Positions 50,243 through 60,718 of a DNA stretch of 64,000 nt are shown piece by piece. This DNA comes from Hevea brasiliensis (Eukaryota; Streptophyta; Magnoliopsida; Malpighiales; Euphorbiaceae): assembly GCF_030052815.1 (NCBI RefSeq), contig NW_026614837.1, positions 1 to 64,000 of the forward strand, written 5' to 3'. The stretch's first letter is position 1; the number at the start of each line of letters is the position of its first letter. The notes under the pieces are model-generated. The model was not told the origin of the DNA. It made no database searches and saw only the letters and a list, made by a program, of their open reading frames with translations. The translations under genes and the position numbers were made by a program.

Positions 50243-50565
50243 TAAGAATCGGATAAGAACTCTTCTCCGAACTCTTTAATATTTATTAAAATTCTGAGTT
50301 GAGACCGGATAAGAACTCTCCTCCGATCTCTATTTAATATTTATTAAAATTTTGATTTGAGACCGGATAAGAACTCTCCTCCGATCTTTATTTAATATTT
50401 ATTAAAATTTTGAATTGAGACCGGATAAGAACTCTCCTCCGATCTCTATTAAGTATTTATTAAAATTTTGAATTGAGACCGGATAAGAACTCTCCTCCGA
50501 TCTCTATTAAGTATTTATTAAAATTTTGAATTGAGACCGGATAAGAACTCTCCTCCGATCTCTTC
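50243..50565. repeat. Six-copy 58-bp tandem repeat
   Basis: Units begin at 50243, 50301, 50359, 50417, 50475 and 50533, each with GAGACCGGATAAGAACTCTC (the first is diverged) followed by an AT-rich half. The last units are nearly identical. There is no spacer variability as in CRISPR. It lies in the 5' part of the Tat-like unit. Confidence 0.95.
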
Positions 50566-52159
50566 GAAATTTGATCACAGCTATATATCTTAAGAGCCTA
50601 AGTTTAAGAGTTCTAGTATTTAAAGATGCCAAGGGTCGTAATAAGGCTTCCTTTAACTTATTGGTACTTTGTGACTAAATAAGGGATGCCGGACTGAATT
50701 TTACCGACCTCCCATGTGGTCGCCTTACCAGTATTCCCTCTGTTCCATTTTACTCATCTGAGATTTGATCTTTATTCCGTCTTATGGTGTTATGCCGGCC
50801 TATCTTCTACGTCAGCCTAGTGATTCAATTTAGCTATTTCCCCTGACGTGTTATTTAGACCCTCTTTTTTCAAAGAGACCCCTAAAATACAGTTACCTAT
50901 TTTTATCCTAACCACTTATATATTATTCAGGACTAGATGACTTGCGTTCCAAAATAATAAAGATCAACAAAAATATGATTTGGCCGACGCAGAAGCCAAC
51001 TGAAGCACGACCTACCTTTGCATTTTCAAGTGTGATATGACCTTAAAGAAAATAACATGCATGAAAAAGAAAAAAAGGAATTACGTAAAATAAGAACTAA
51101 ATAAAATGGCAATATGAACACTGACCTGTAAGAAGTCGGATCTAGTGAGCTAACTACAGAATCACAGAACGTAATAAAATCGCAAGTTGGTAGCCAGGAG
51201 ACTAAGGTCCGCCTTGGAACAAAGAGTACTTCACTAAATGCAATCGAGTCAGAATTATACCCGAGTTTAAATGAGATTGAACATGGACGACGGAAATAAA
51301 AATACAGATAACCAGGAACTGAAAAATGGGAATGCTACTGGATAATGAACGAGCTGAAAATGAAAAGTTCCAGTGTTCAAAATCTTTTAAGAAAACACTT
51401 CAGGAAACTGGTTCCAAAAGCTCTTCTTATGAAAGCAGAGTAATAATCTGAATTAAATTTCAGAGTTCTTCCACTATAGTAACAACCTTCTTTTTTTTTC
51501 GTCCCCTTGAACAGTTTTCATGCAAGTATTTATAGGAACCGGGTGCTCTCCATGAAGGGTCAAGATCTATTTTGAGGGAGATGGAGGGTCAGGATTCCAA
51601 AGGACATGATCGGATGCTTGAGAATTAAAGTGAATCAAAATGAACGGCCGAGATCATTCTCAGGATACTTGTCCTTTTCTTCTTCTAATCTGACGGTCCG
51701 AAACTTCGTTGACCTGGACGATCCAAGGGCTGGGAATAAAAGGCGCCGGTCTTGTCGTCTTCTCTCTTGATCCAAGGGTTCCGGGTTCGTCCTTACAAGT
51801 GAGATCAACGGTGGAGATTGGGATGTACAGGACTGTCATGACATACCCTGGCACCTGTCAGCATTGCGGGCGATTCTTAGGCGTGCGGTGGAGATCTCGT
51901 CTGCAACGCTTTAACTACCTCGGCTCTGATTCTGACGACGGTTATTTGGGATTTGTCTTATTCTTTTTGCCTTCCGATCCCTCCCCCTTTTCGATCTTCT
52001 TGACACGCTCCTATTCCGATCTCTCATGCTGATCTCCCATCTTCCGATCTCTATTATTCCGATCCCTTAATCAGCTCTGTCCGGTCAAAGCATTAATTCC
52101 TCTCGATTCCCGAAGCGTCCGCTTCGTTTTCTGCTTAGCAATAAATGCCCGTTTTCCCC

Positions 52160-52167
52160 TATATATA
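52160..52167 (+). promoter_or_regulatory. Candidate TATA box 1 in the Tat-like unit
   Basis: CCCTATATATACCCC is followed by a pyrimidine-rich leader and ATG at 52256. A matching AATAAA signal occurs at 52793-52798 in front of a T-rich stretch, so TATA and polyadenylation signal bracket about 630 bases, as in an LTR R region. Confidence 0.5.
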
Positions 52168-52255
52168 CCCCTGACGAAAGAGACTTTCCTTCATCCGATT
52201 TTCCTCTCTTCCTTCTTACTTTCCAGTTCTAGCTGCTCCGGCGGTCGTTCCGGCC

Positions 52256-52612
52256 ATGATTGTGGTTTTTGATCCCTTTCTGATAGACTTCTTTGTTCCT
52301 CGACTGAAAATTTACGATCCTGGTGATCGCATAACCTTGTCTGATGATGGTGAGAGAACTGGACCAATTAACCGATCTGGATCGCGGATCTCGATCGTGT
52401 CGATCCCGAATCGTTCCACCGGCATAATCGGCGAACCGATTTTGGCCGAGCAAATTGCTGATGTTCCGCCGACCCTTGGCGGTTGCTCTTCCGAGTTTAT
52501 TCGGCTTCTCACCACATTGGGTGTTCCGACAGCGGCTTTCCTCCACATTGGGTGTTCCGACAGCGGGTTAAGCTCTGGTCGGCGACACCCTTTGGATCAG
52601 TCACAATGTTGA
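52256..52612 (+). CDS. Small open frame of unknown function in the Tat-like unit
   Basis: 118 codons start at an ATG about 90 bases downstream of a TATA box. The predicted product (VVFDPFLIDFFVPRLKIYD, then an isoleucine- and serine-rich segment) matches no family I know. A 31-bp tandem duplication near the end (CCACATTGGGTGTTCCGACA at about 52513 and 52544) alters the C-terminus. It may be a leader of the LTR transcript and not a gene. No function is proposed. Confidence 0.3.
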   Translation: MIVVFDPFLIDFFVPRLKIYDPGDRITLSDDGERTGPINRSGSRISIVSIPNRSTGIIGEPILAEQIADVPPTLGGCSSEFIRLLTTLGVPTAAFLHIGCSDSGLSSGRRHPLDQSQC

Positions 52613-53046
52613 CTATTGACACAGGCCTCTTTAGATAGGATGTTCCGCTGATCTTTTAGAGATCGGCCTTTTGATGTAATCAGATCTCTAATGTATTCCG
52701 ATATTTAGATCGCCCAAATTATGTAATCTGACTTTTGGAAATGTATTCCGATCTCTTGAGATCGCCCAAATGATGTAATCCGATCTTTTGGAAATAAAGA
52801 TTTTATTTTGTCAATTATTATCTTATTAATTATTTTTCGAGCTCTAATATGATTATCCGATCTGATTCTTTACCTGAATGACACTTATCCGATCCATAAT
52901 TCGAAACACCTGGATCTGCCGCTCTATAATTAACCGATCTCTTTATGGAATCTTGGGAATATGCGTGGGACGTGTCAAAACAGCTGGCGAGTCCTGCTAA
53001 CCGATGCAAAGGTTCGAACATCGTGAGCATTAAATGCTCGGACGAG

Positions 53047-53056
53047 TATAAATAGG
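53047..53056 (+). promoter_or_regulatory. Candidate TATA box 2, upstream of the Transposase_28 gene
   Basis: TATAAATAGG matches the plant TATA consensus well and lies about 155 bases before the ATG of the Transposase_28 reading frame. Confidence 0.6.
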
Positions 53057-53202
53057 GGCGGGTTAGCCGCTTGCTCTCTTATTCCATTTTCGATCCGCGA
53101 ACAAACCCAAAATCCTCTCGTTTTCTCAAGTTCTTCCGACGCCGATCAGATTCCGGTAAGGGCTTTGATCTTTCTTTTAGTTTAAATTCTTTATTTCTTT
53201 TG

Positions 53203-55044
53203 AAAATGAGCGACGCCGAGGGTCAGAGAGCGACGAGCCCTCCTTCCATTCAGTTCTTGTGGTCATCTGATGAAGAAGAGGTGGTCGGGCCAAGCGCACG
53301 ACCAGAACCTCCTAGGGTCTCCGTTCCAGCTCGGGGGCGAAACGCACCATCGAGGCTTGTACCTTCTTCAGGGAGGGAGAATCTTCCTATGGACGAGCTG
53401 CCATCAATCTTGCAAGAATCCGATCTGCAATCGTTTAGCCAGGAGTACAATATTCATCCTGATTCGTATGAACTTATCCGGTGTCGCGGCGATCACCGAG
53501 CCGATCACTTCTTTGAAGAGAATGACATGGTTATGGTATACGAGGAACAGTTAAAGGCCGGTCTTCGGTTCCCTCTGGATGACTTCTTCAAGGAGGTCCT
53601 AAAATATCACCGAGTGTGCATTGCTCAAGTTCACCCTAACTCGTGGCGGATCTTAGTAGCCTTAGGGGCTGTGCCGAGCTAAGGGAATCAGTCCTACGGC
53701 TAAGGTGTTCACCGAACTGCACAGGCTAACTCGCCGAAAGGACGATGAGCACTGGTTTTTTCAGGCGAAGCCTCATTGTGGGCTCTTTACCGATCTGCCC
53801 TCCTCCCTTAAGAATTGGAAGAACCGCTTCTTCATTCTGAGGAGCAAAAATCCGACCTGCTTTGAGGACTTCCCCCGTAGCTAGTGGCACCAGGGGCCCT
53901 TGATTTCGAAGCGTATTACCCTGAACAAGGAGGAAAGCCTAATAGTGATGGAACTGAAGAATCAGGCGGCCACTCAGAAGTTCTCCTGTTTAGATGCGGT
54001 GACTGCCGAGCTGCACCATTGGACCATACAGCTGATCACTGGCCAAGATCGCGAACTTTCGCTCTCTGACCTCGGCATTGGTATTTTCTACATCTCAGAT
54101 CTCAGGACCTTAGCGATCTCACTGACCTCTTCTTTGTGCAGGTATGGCGGGTGGTGAGGGTTCCAGGAAGCGGAAGAAAGAAAGAGAGATTTCCCGGAAG
54201 GTGAAAGAGATGAAGCGTTCGGAACTGCTTCAAACACCCGGTCATGAACCTGGGGAGACACAAGGAGGCCCGCCCCGACCTTCGGGACCGCCGATCGCAG
54301 AAGCTGTCCGATCTCCTCCTCGACGAGAAGAGCCGCCTCGACCTCCTCCAGTTGCTCCAAGCACAGAAGGGGTCCTTCGACCTTTCTGCGAAGCCCCTTC
54401 TCGTGGCGCTCAAGTCTTGATCGCTTCCACGGAGAATAACCGACTGTTCGGAGAACCCGGTTTTGTCAAAGTCTTGGGGTCTTCTATCCGCCGGGAGGAT
54501 CGGATGCATCGTCTCGGACAATCTTGGCGACATCTCGACCGATCCATGAGTGCAATGTAGAGTGCCTGGCGAACCAGCACGTAGTCCGAGAAAAGGCTCA
54601 CCGCCTGGGTAAGGAGGTTGAGAAGAAGAGTCAAGAAGTGGCATCCCTCCGATCCCAACTCTCATCCACTCAGGATTACATATCTCAAATTGAGGGGCGT
54701 ATGAAGTACTATGAGGATAAGCTGGCCGAACAGACTCATGTTCTGGCTGAAAGGGATCATGCTCTTGGAGAAGTCCAGCGCCCGGCCAACGGTCGCCGTG
54801 TCGCTCACCCATCGAGGAGCTTAAGGCAAAAGATGAAGAGATGGTGACAAGAATAGCCGGTGCTTATGTGAACGCTCACAAGGATCTCTTGGCCGAGCTC
54901 TACAAGCGTTACCCAGAGGAGGACTTCTCTTGGATGGCCGACCTGGCTCCCGGAGGCGAGGAGGAAAGCGAAGAGGAGGCCGAGGGTGAGAGAGAAAATG
55001 AGCAAAATGTAGATCAGGCTGGGGGTGATCCCCCAGCCGAATGA
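53203..55044 (+). pseudogene. Transposase_28-domain protein of a Tat-like retroelement, disrupted
   Basis: From ATG at about 53203 the protein has an acidic N-terminus (FLWSSDEEEVVGPSARPEPP). A Transposase_28 (PF04195, 'gypsy-type transposon') core follows: YNIHPDSYELIRC, YEEQLKAGLRFPLDDFFKEV, VHPNSWRILVALGA. A one-base frameshift after that leads into TAKVFTELHRLTRR and NWKNRFFILR, with one TAG at about 53882. A CTTTGTGCAG acceptor at about 54142 suggests a second exon, beginning with MAGGEGSRKRKKEREI, then a proline-rich linker, a coiled coil (KKSQEVASLRSQLSSTQDYI) and an acidic tail (EEESEEEAEGEREN). Such extra frames are known from Tat-lineage Ty3/gypsy elements; their role is unknown. 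At least three frame breaks make it inactive. Confidence 0.8.
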
Positions 55045-55651
55045 CTTGTACAAATGTTGGTATGAAATGAAATCGCTCTTTGTTCAATGATTGGATGTGA
55101 TTGGAAAATCTCTGAATTGCCTAAGTATTTGATTGTCTGAGCATAGCAAAACAAGAACTAAATGCAATTATTAATCTAAGCGTAAGAGATCAGAAAGCAC
55201 AATAAGCATGAGATCGGTAGGGAAGAAATGCTGAACGGGACTTGATTAAAATTGGAAATTTGACTTGAACACTTAAGATCGGAATCCTCATTAAACCGGA
55301 CCAAAACCTTAGCTCTTAAACTTTTGAAAGGGAGATCGGCAATAAAACTGGTAAGAAAAGATCTAGTGTCAGTTCATTTCGTTTGTCAACAGAGATCAAG
55401 AATATACTTGACTGGTCCGGAGATTCGACAATGGGTTTGAGAGATCGGTGAGCGATTTAATAGACTGGTAAGGCTTTGGCTGATGTGAGGACTTAGCATT
55501 GATTCAATTCTTTGTGAGGAGAGATCGGAAATGTGACTGTCTATCAAAGAGGGATTGGAAATGTGATTAGCTGTCACAGGGAGACTTAGTACTGGGGATC
55601 GGTTTCGAAGTTTTATTGATTTTGGGGATCGACCAAAATATGGTGTCGACA
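55045..55651 (+). other. 3' part of the Tat-like unit, non-coding
   Basis: No open frame. It contains many copies of AGATCGG or close variants spaced irregularly (for example near 55214, 55334, 55441 and 55521). It ends at GTGTCGACA before the ATTTC target copy. Confidence 0.5.
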
Positions 55652-56500
55652 ATTTCTATAAACAACATGTTTCTTCCTCAACTCACATCAAACTCAACTC
55701 ATTAATAATTAACATCATATACAATAACCATTTTATTTTAACTTACGAAATTAATAGTCATTAAACAATTAAGCAAGAAATTTTATTAATTATCATCATC
55801 GTCTTCATCATCATCATCTTCTTCTTCCTATTCTTTTTCCTTAACTACATCAATAGGTTTGCTTTCTGGCACATCATCTATTTCAATGAATGAACCATCT
55901 ACATACAGCATACTATCTGTTTCATCTACGTGAACATCAATTTCATGTACTTGAATGCAATCTTCTTGAAACGCTGAATTAATGGATTGTTGTGATATTT
56001 TTGAAACCTCCACAATAGATCGTGCCTTTATTTTGCAAATGGCAAGCCATTCATTCGCAATCCTCTTTAATGTAGGTCAGGTTGCATAATACACTTGAGC
56101 AGCTTGTGTAGCCAGAATAAATGGCTCATTTCTGTTAAATGCTTTTTTGCTATTAACTTCAACAAGCTTATATTGTGGATGTACTCTTGCACCATGTTTT
56201 GGTGTTGGATCAAACCAAAAGCACTTAAATAATACAGTTCGCTTAATTAGTAATGCGGGGTACTCTAACTACACAATTTTTGTTAGCCGACCATAATACT
56301 CAAGATAATTTGCACTATAACTAGAGCCCTTGATGCATACTCCACTGTTCATTGTAGACCTACTTGAACTGTATCCTTTAGTGTGAAACTTGTATCCATT
56401 AACATAATATCCATAAAAGGACTTAACCATATGCAACAGACCTTTTGCAAGGTCTTTAATGATTTGGTTGGTAATGTTCGATGAAGGATCATGTGCTTAT
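55652..56500 (-). pseudogene. CACTA transposase C-terminal region with DUF4216 domain
   Basis: The minus strand reads NGYKFHTKGYSSSRSTMNSG, GVCIKGSSYSANYLEYYGRL, a TAG, LEYPALLIKRTVLFKCFWFD, ARVHPQYKLVEVNSKKAFNR and NEPFILATQAAQVYYAT. It then passes a TGA and ends in WLAICKIKAR and an acidic tail. This order is the DUF4216 region that follows the transposase core of plant CACTA elements. The two stops show it is inactive. The Tat-like unit lies immediately downstream. Confidence 0.87.
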
Positions 56501-56893
56501 TGACAAATTATAAACATAAGCTAATATGGAAGAAAATTTGGTTCTGATAATGGATACAAAGAATGTATATAAATTATTACTCGTATTTTTTAAACCAAGA
56601 TGCAAACTCCATTTTAAGTTTTGCATCAACCTAGCTATCTTGAACAAATGGTTGGCTTTGCCTTAAGGTATCTTCATAGATTCTTTAAAAAAAAAAATTA
56701 AAGTTAATCTAGCATCAAATGTAAATAATTTTGATATCTGCATCATTAATAACTTACTTAATAAGCTTGGAGGAAAATTATGCCCAAGCTTACACAAAAT
56801 AAAAGGAATATTTTTTTCCAGACGTCTCATATCTTCCTCTATAATGATATTGGAAGTGAGATCTTTAAAGAAAAGAATCAATTCTGTTAATGA
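56501..56893 (-). pseudogene. CACTA transposase, DUF4218 fragment
   Basis: The minus strand shows FFKDLTSNIIIEEDMRRLEK then IPFILCKLGHNFPPS, which match the conserved LE..IP.ILC.LE..FPP block of DUF4218, and further on a KLKMEFASWFKK piece. Upstream coding sequence is cut by the gypsy LTR starting at 56894, so the catalytic core is outside the visible part. Confidence 0.75.
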
Positions 56894-57993
56894 TGTTACG
56901 ACCTAAAATTTTGTGCTGTGACCGGCACATAATTTAAGTATTCTTAAATCATGCAAACCTTATCAAAGTATCTTGAATAAATATATTGTCACTTACTAAT
57001 CCCAAAAAATAAATAAAATCCAAATAAATAAAACACTGAATAAACAATATAAATATCCCATAAGTAAACTGCAGAATCTCTACAGATTTCAAATAAAAAC
57101 TTAAACTATTCAATAACCTAAGCTATTTATTAGCCCGAGGGAATATGAATTCGGGCATACCATGAGAACAAATCAAAGATTGTCCCTCTCAAGAAAATAG
57201 ACTGAATATTTGGATTAGCTGTAGAATTCTACTGATCTGAAACAGATAATAGACAGAGAAAACGTGGTTTGAGCTAATGCTCAGTGAATGATAATTATAG
57301 CACACAACGGAACAGGAATAGGCAGACGCTTGATTAATTTCGTAATAAATTTTCTATCCAATAAAATCATGCTCATGATATTAAAATCATTAATAAAATA
57401 ATTTTATAAAACATATAAATAAAAGAAATTCATTTAATAAAATTTTATAGTATAGTACACCAGGGTGATGATACTCCACATCACCAAAGGCTAGATGGTA
57501 AGCGCCCTACCATATATTAGATACATTCCTCCTCATTCACAGATATCAATGCATATGATACTAATGCAAACCATAAATTGCAATGATGCATGACTCAACA
57601 ATGTAACCTAATACCGTGATAGTTCACATGGTGAGGCCAGATAACAGATACAGATACTGGGCACAGGTACCAATTCAAAACAGAAAATCGATTTGTACAA
57701 ATCAATCAAAATCAATAAAAAAATTTCAGATAACAAATAATAATTGATAGTGCAATTCCAACAGTTAATTTCAATAATTTCAGAGAGTCAATAAGATCAA
57801 ATCAATCTCAAATAAATTCAGTGTAACACATCGGTAAATTTTATAGTCAGATATCAATCAATATAAAGACATTAAAAGCTTGTTCCTGGAATCCTAATGG
57901 CTCTAATACAGAGATAATTGACAAAATCAATTATTTAATCAAAATCGAAATAAAATTTAATAATAAAGTAAAACTCTAGAAAATCACATGTAA

Positions 57994-58131
57994 AATAATT
58001 GTTAAAATATTGATTTAAAATTTCATTTAATAACAAATTTAATGCTAAAAAAATTTAAAATTAATAATTGTTAAAATATTGATTTAAAATTTCATTTAAT
58101 AACAAATTTAATGCTAAAAAATTTTAAAATG
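57994..58131. repeat. 69-bp tandem duplication in the chromovirus LTR
   Basis: AATAATTGTTAAAATATTGA occurs at 57994 and 58063; the units are almost identical. Confidence 0.93.
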
Positions 58132-58339
58132 GACTAAAACGGTGCCATATAGTATAATTACTACTCACGTAAAATCTCTAAAACAATAGCTAGATGCAAT
58201 AAAAGAGAGACAATTTCAGTTGACAGATTGAATAGTCGAATCTCCTACATACCCAAAATATAGCAAATATTTGATCAACTAAACTAATATGACAGACCCA
58301 TTAAATATATATAAATATTTTATTTTGAAACCAAAGTTG

Positions 58340-58398
<59 letters not shown>
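58340..58398. repeat. (AAT)n microsatellite
   Basis: About 19 uninterrupted AAT units within the LTR. Confidence 0.95.
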
Positions 58399-58400
<2 letters not shown>

Positions 58401-58912
58401 AATTAATAAAAATAGGTCAATTAAAAATATATAAAATAAAGTAAGGAAAAAAATAATAATAACTTTAACTCTATATATATATATATATATTCAAGGTTAT
58501 TGTCCCTCAGTAATCATGATCAACCCAATTCAATACCAATAATCAAAGAAAAAAAATGAATTTTCAGAATAATTGTAACAAATTAAGGAAAGAAAATAAA
58601 ATTAAATTCACCAATTATTGAACAAAGAATGAGAATTTTTACCTTAAAAATAAAATTGAAGGTGATGAATAGAAAAGTAAAAATTTAGGGATTCTCTGCG
58701 CACGTCAGATTATAAATCGTATATATATATATATAACAATAAATAAAAGATAATGAAAATATCTGTTGAGAGTATTTGGTAGAAAATTGAGGTAATAAAC
58801 AGGCTTTGAGAGCAAAATTTAGTAGAAAGAGATAATTAGGGCATATATATTTCAAAAGTTCTATTAAGTATAGAATAGGATAAGAGTTATTAGTGAACTG
58901 AATTGTTCAGAT

Positions 58913-58913
<1 letters not shown>

Positions 58914-58981
<68 letters not shown>
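58914..58981. repeat. (AT)n microsatellite
   Basis: About 33 AT dinucleotides in the LTR. It can form cruciforms and is likely polymorphic. Confidence 0.95.
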
Positions 58982-58984
<3 letters not shown>

Positions 58985-59159
58985 ATTTTGAAAATAATAT
59001 ATATAAAAAAATAAATAAGCAAGCCATCCAATAATTTTTTTTAAATAAATATATTAAATTATTGTTAGCTAATTAAAATAAATAAATAAATAGATAAAAT
59101 ATTGGTTTTCCACATACTCCCCCCCTTAAAAGAAATTCGGTCCCCAAATTTAAACAGAC

Positions 59160-59605
59160 AAAATTCTAACCTGAAGAATTAAATAAGTGAGGATATTTGG
59201 CTCACATTTCAGATTCTGCCTCCCATGTGGCCTCACTACTTGAGTGATTATGCCACAAGACTTTGACTAAAGCCACTTCTTTAGACCGGGTTTCCTAATT
59301 TGTCAATCTAAAATCTTTACTGGTTGCTCCTCATATGACATATCATCCCTACATTGTATGGTCTGAGGTTACAATACATGAGATGGATCTGGTACATACT
59401 TTCTAAGCATAGAGATGTGGAAAACTGAATGTACATGCGCAAAACCAGGTGGAAGGGCTAAACGATAAGCAACTACTCCAATTCTCTCCAAAATTTCAAA
59501 TGGACCAACAAAACGAGGACTAAGCTTCCCTTTCTTCCCAAACCTCAAGATTCCTTTCATAGGTGAAACTCTCAGAAATAAATGATCACCAACTATAAAC
59601 TCCAC
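59160..59605 (-). pseudogene. Chromovirus integrase tail and chromodomain
   Basis: The integrase tail reads GKLSPRFVGPFEILERIGVV and YRLALPPGFAHVHSVFHISM, then KYVPDPSHVL before a stop. In the same frame beyond the stop lie EEQPVKILD, another stop, and a frame-broken VLWHNHSSSEATWEAESEM, the aromatic/acidic signature of a Tekay-type chromodomain, 30-40 codons before the polypurine tract. Confidence 0.85.
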
Positions 59606-59995
59606 ATCTTTACACTTAGGGTCGGTATAACTTCTTTATCGACTTTGAGCAGTCAAAAGTCTATTACAAAGCAACCAAACCTTCTCTGAATTTAACTATA
59701 TCAACTCTAGTCTAGTAAGCCTTCTTTCTCCAACTTCATCCTAACAAATTGGTGACCTACACCTTCGACCATATAATGCCTCGTAACGGACCATCTTTAT
59801 ACTTGCCTGATAACTATTAGTATAAGCAAACTCCACTAAAGGCAAATGATGATCCTAACAGCCACCAAAATCCACAACACATGCATGAAGCATGTCCTCC
59901 AATGTCTGTATAGTCCTTTCTGATTATCCATCTGTCTGAGAGTGAAAAGCAGTACTAAAGTCTACTCTTGTTCCCAAAGCTTCTTGGAATTTCTT

Positions 59996-60599
59996 CTAAA
60001 ATCGAGAAGTAAACTGAGTACCATGATCAGAGACAATGGAAACTAGAACACCATGAAGCCTAATAATCTTGTCTATATACAACTGTGCAAGTTTAGCAAA
60101 GTCATATATAGTCTTCACAGGAAGGAAATGAGCAGATTTTGTCAATCTGTCCACTATCACCCAAATTGCATTGTAACCACCTTGTGTACTAGGTAAACCC
60201 ACAACAGAGTATAGCAATGTGCTCCCACTTCCACTCGGGAATAGGCATTGGCTGAAGTAACCCAGATAGTCTCTAATGTTCAGCCTTAACCTGTTGACAA
60301 GTCAAACATTTAGCAACAAAGTCTGCAACATCCCTCTTCATGCCACCCCACCAATAATGCTCCCTTAAATCACGGTACATCTTAGTTGAACCTGGGTGTA
60401 CTGTGTAAGCAGAATGGTGTGCCTCTTCCATGATTTCTCTTCTCAACTCATCAACACTAGGGACACAAAGTCTAGTGCCATAACGAAGAACTCCATCATC
60501 ATCTAACATGAACCCTTGAGCTTGGCCTTGATGGATACTATCTATAATCTTACACAACTGAGAATCCCTCTTCTGAGCTGCCTTAATTTGATCAATCAA
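59996..60599 (-). pseudogene. Chromovirus integrase finger and core
   Basis: The HHCC finger is visible as HHSAYTVHPGSTKMYRDLRE ... CLTCQQVKAEH. A frame break follows, then the core with WVIVDRLTKSAHFLPVK (first catalytic Asp) and IVSDHGTQFTSRF (second catalytic Asp). The third acidic residue is in the broken stretch left of 59996. Confidence 0.88.
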
Positions 60600-60718
60600 G
60601 ATAGGCCTAACTCGAAAATGTGCTAGAATGATCTAGGTACAATTTCAAACTCTACTCCCTGATCTAACAACTCACGTAATTCACCAATCAGAGGCCTTCT
60701 CTTGGTAGATATAGGGGC

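Larger units (their letters stand above)
49838..55651 (+). mobile_element. Tat-like LTR unit carrying a Transposase_28 gene (5814 bp)
   Basis: It begins TGTCGCAAGGTGTTTTGCGG, ends GGTGTCGACA, and is flanked by ATTTC (49833-49837 and 55652-55656), so it inserted as one unit. The first 250 bases carry phrases typical of long Ty3/gypsy LTRs (GAGTCGCCACCT; GGTGTTAGCACCCCACCTCG). I find no second copy of either end inside, so it looks like a very long solo LTR, or a truncated unit, with genes inside. Contents in order: a 58-bp repeat array, a TATA plus a small frame with a polyadenylation region (52160-52800), and a second TATA plus the Transposase_28 gene (53047-55044). The motif GATCGG/CCGATC is scattered throughout. 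Confidence 0.75.
56894..59114 (-). repeat. 3' LTR of a degenerate chromovirus (2221 bp)
   Basis: The plus strand starts TGTTACGACCTAAAATTTTG and ends GGTTTTCCACA. It is adjacent to a polypurine tract at 59115-59133 (minus strand CTTTTAAGGGGGGGAGTA), so it is the 3' LTR of the pol at 59160-63156. It contains a 69-bp duplication, an AAT and an AT microsatellite and a hairpin TGAGC-loop-GCTCA at 57270-57283. The partner LTR lies outside the window, so the target duplication cannot be checked. Confidence 0.85.

Noticed and set aside
50243..50565. Possible CRISPR-like array
   Set aside because: The whole 58-bp unit is repeated without variable spacers, in a plant retroelement.
54102..54812. Long minus-strand frame (236 codons) opposite the Transposase_28 gene
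   Set aside because: It is a shadow of the GC-rich plus-strand coding region; composition and position follow the sense frame.
49838..55651. Interpretation as a complete two-LTR element
   Set aside because: I searched by eye for a repeat of the first and last few hundred bases inside the unit and found none. A self dot-plot would settle it.
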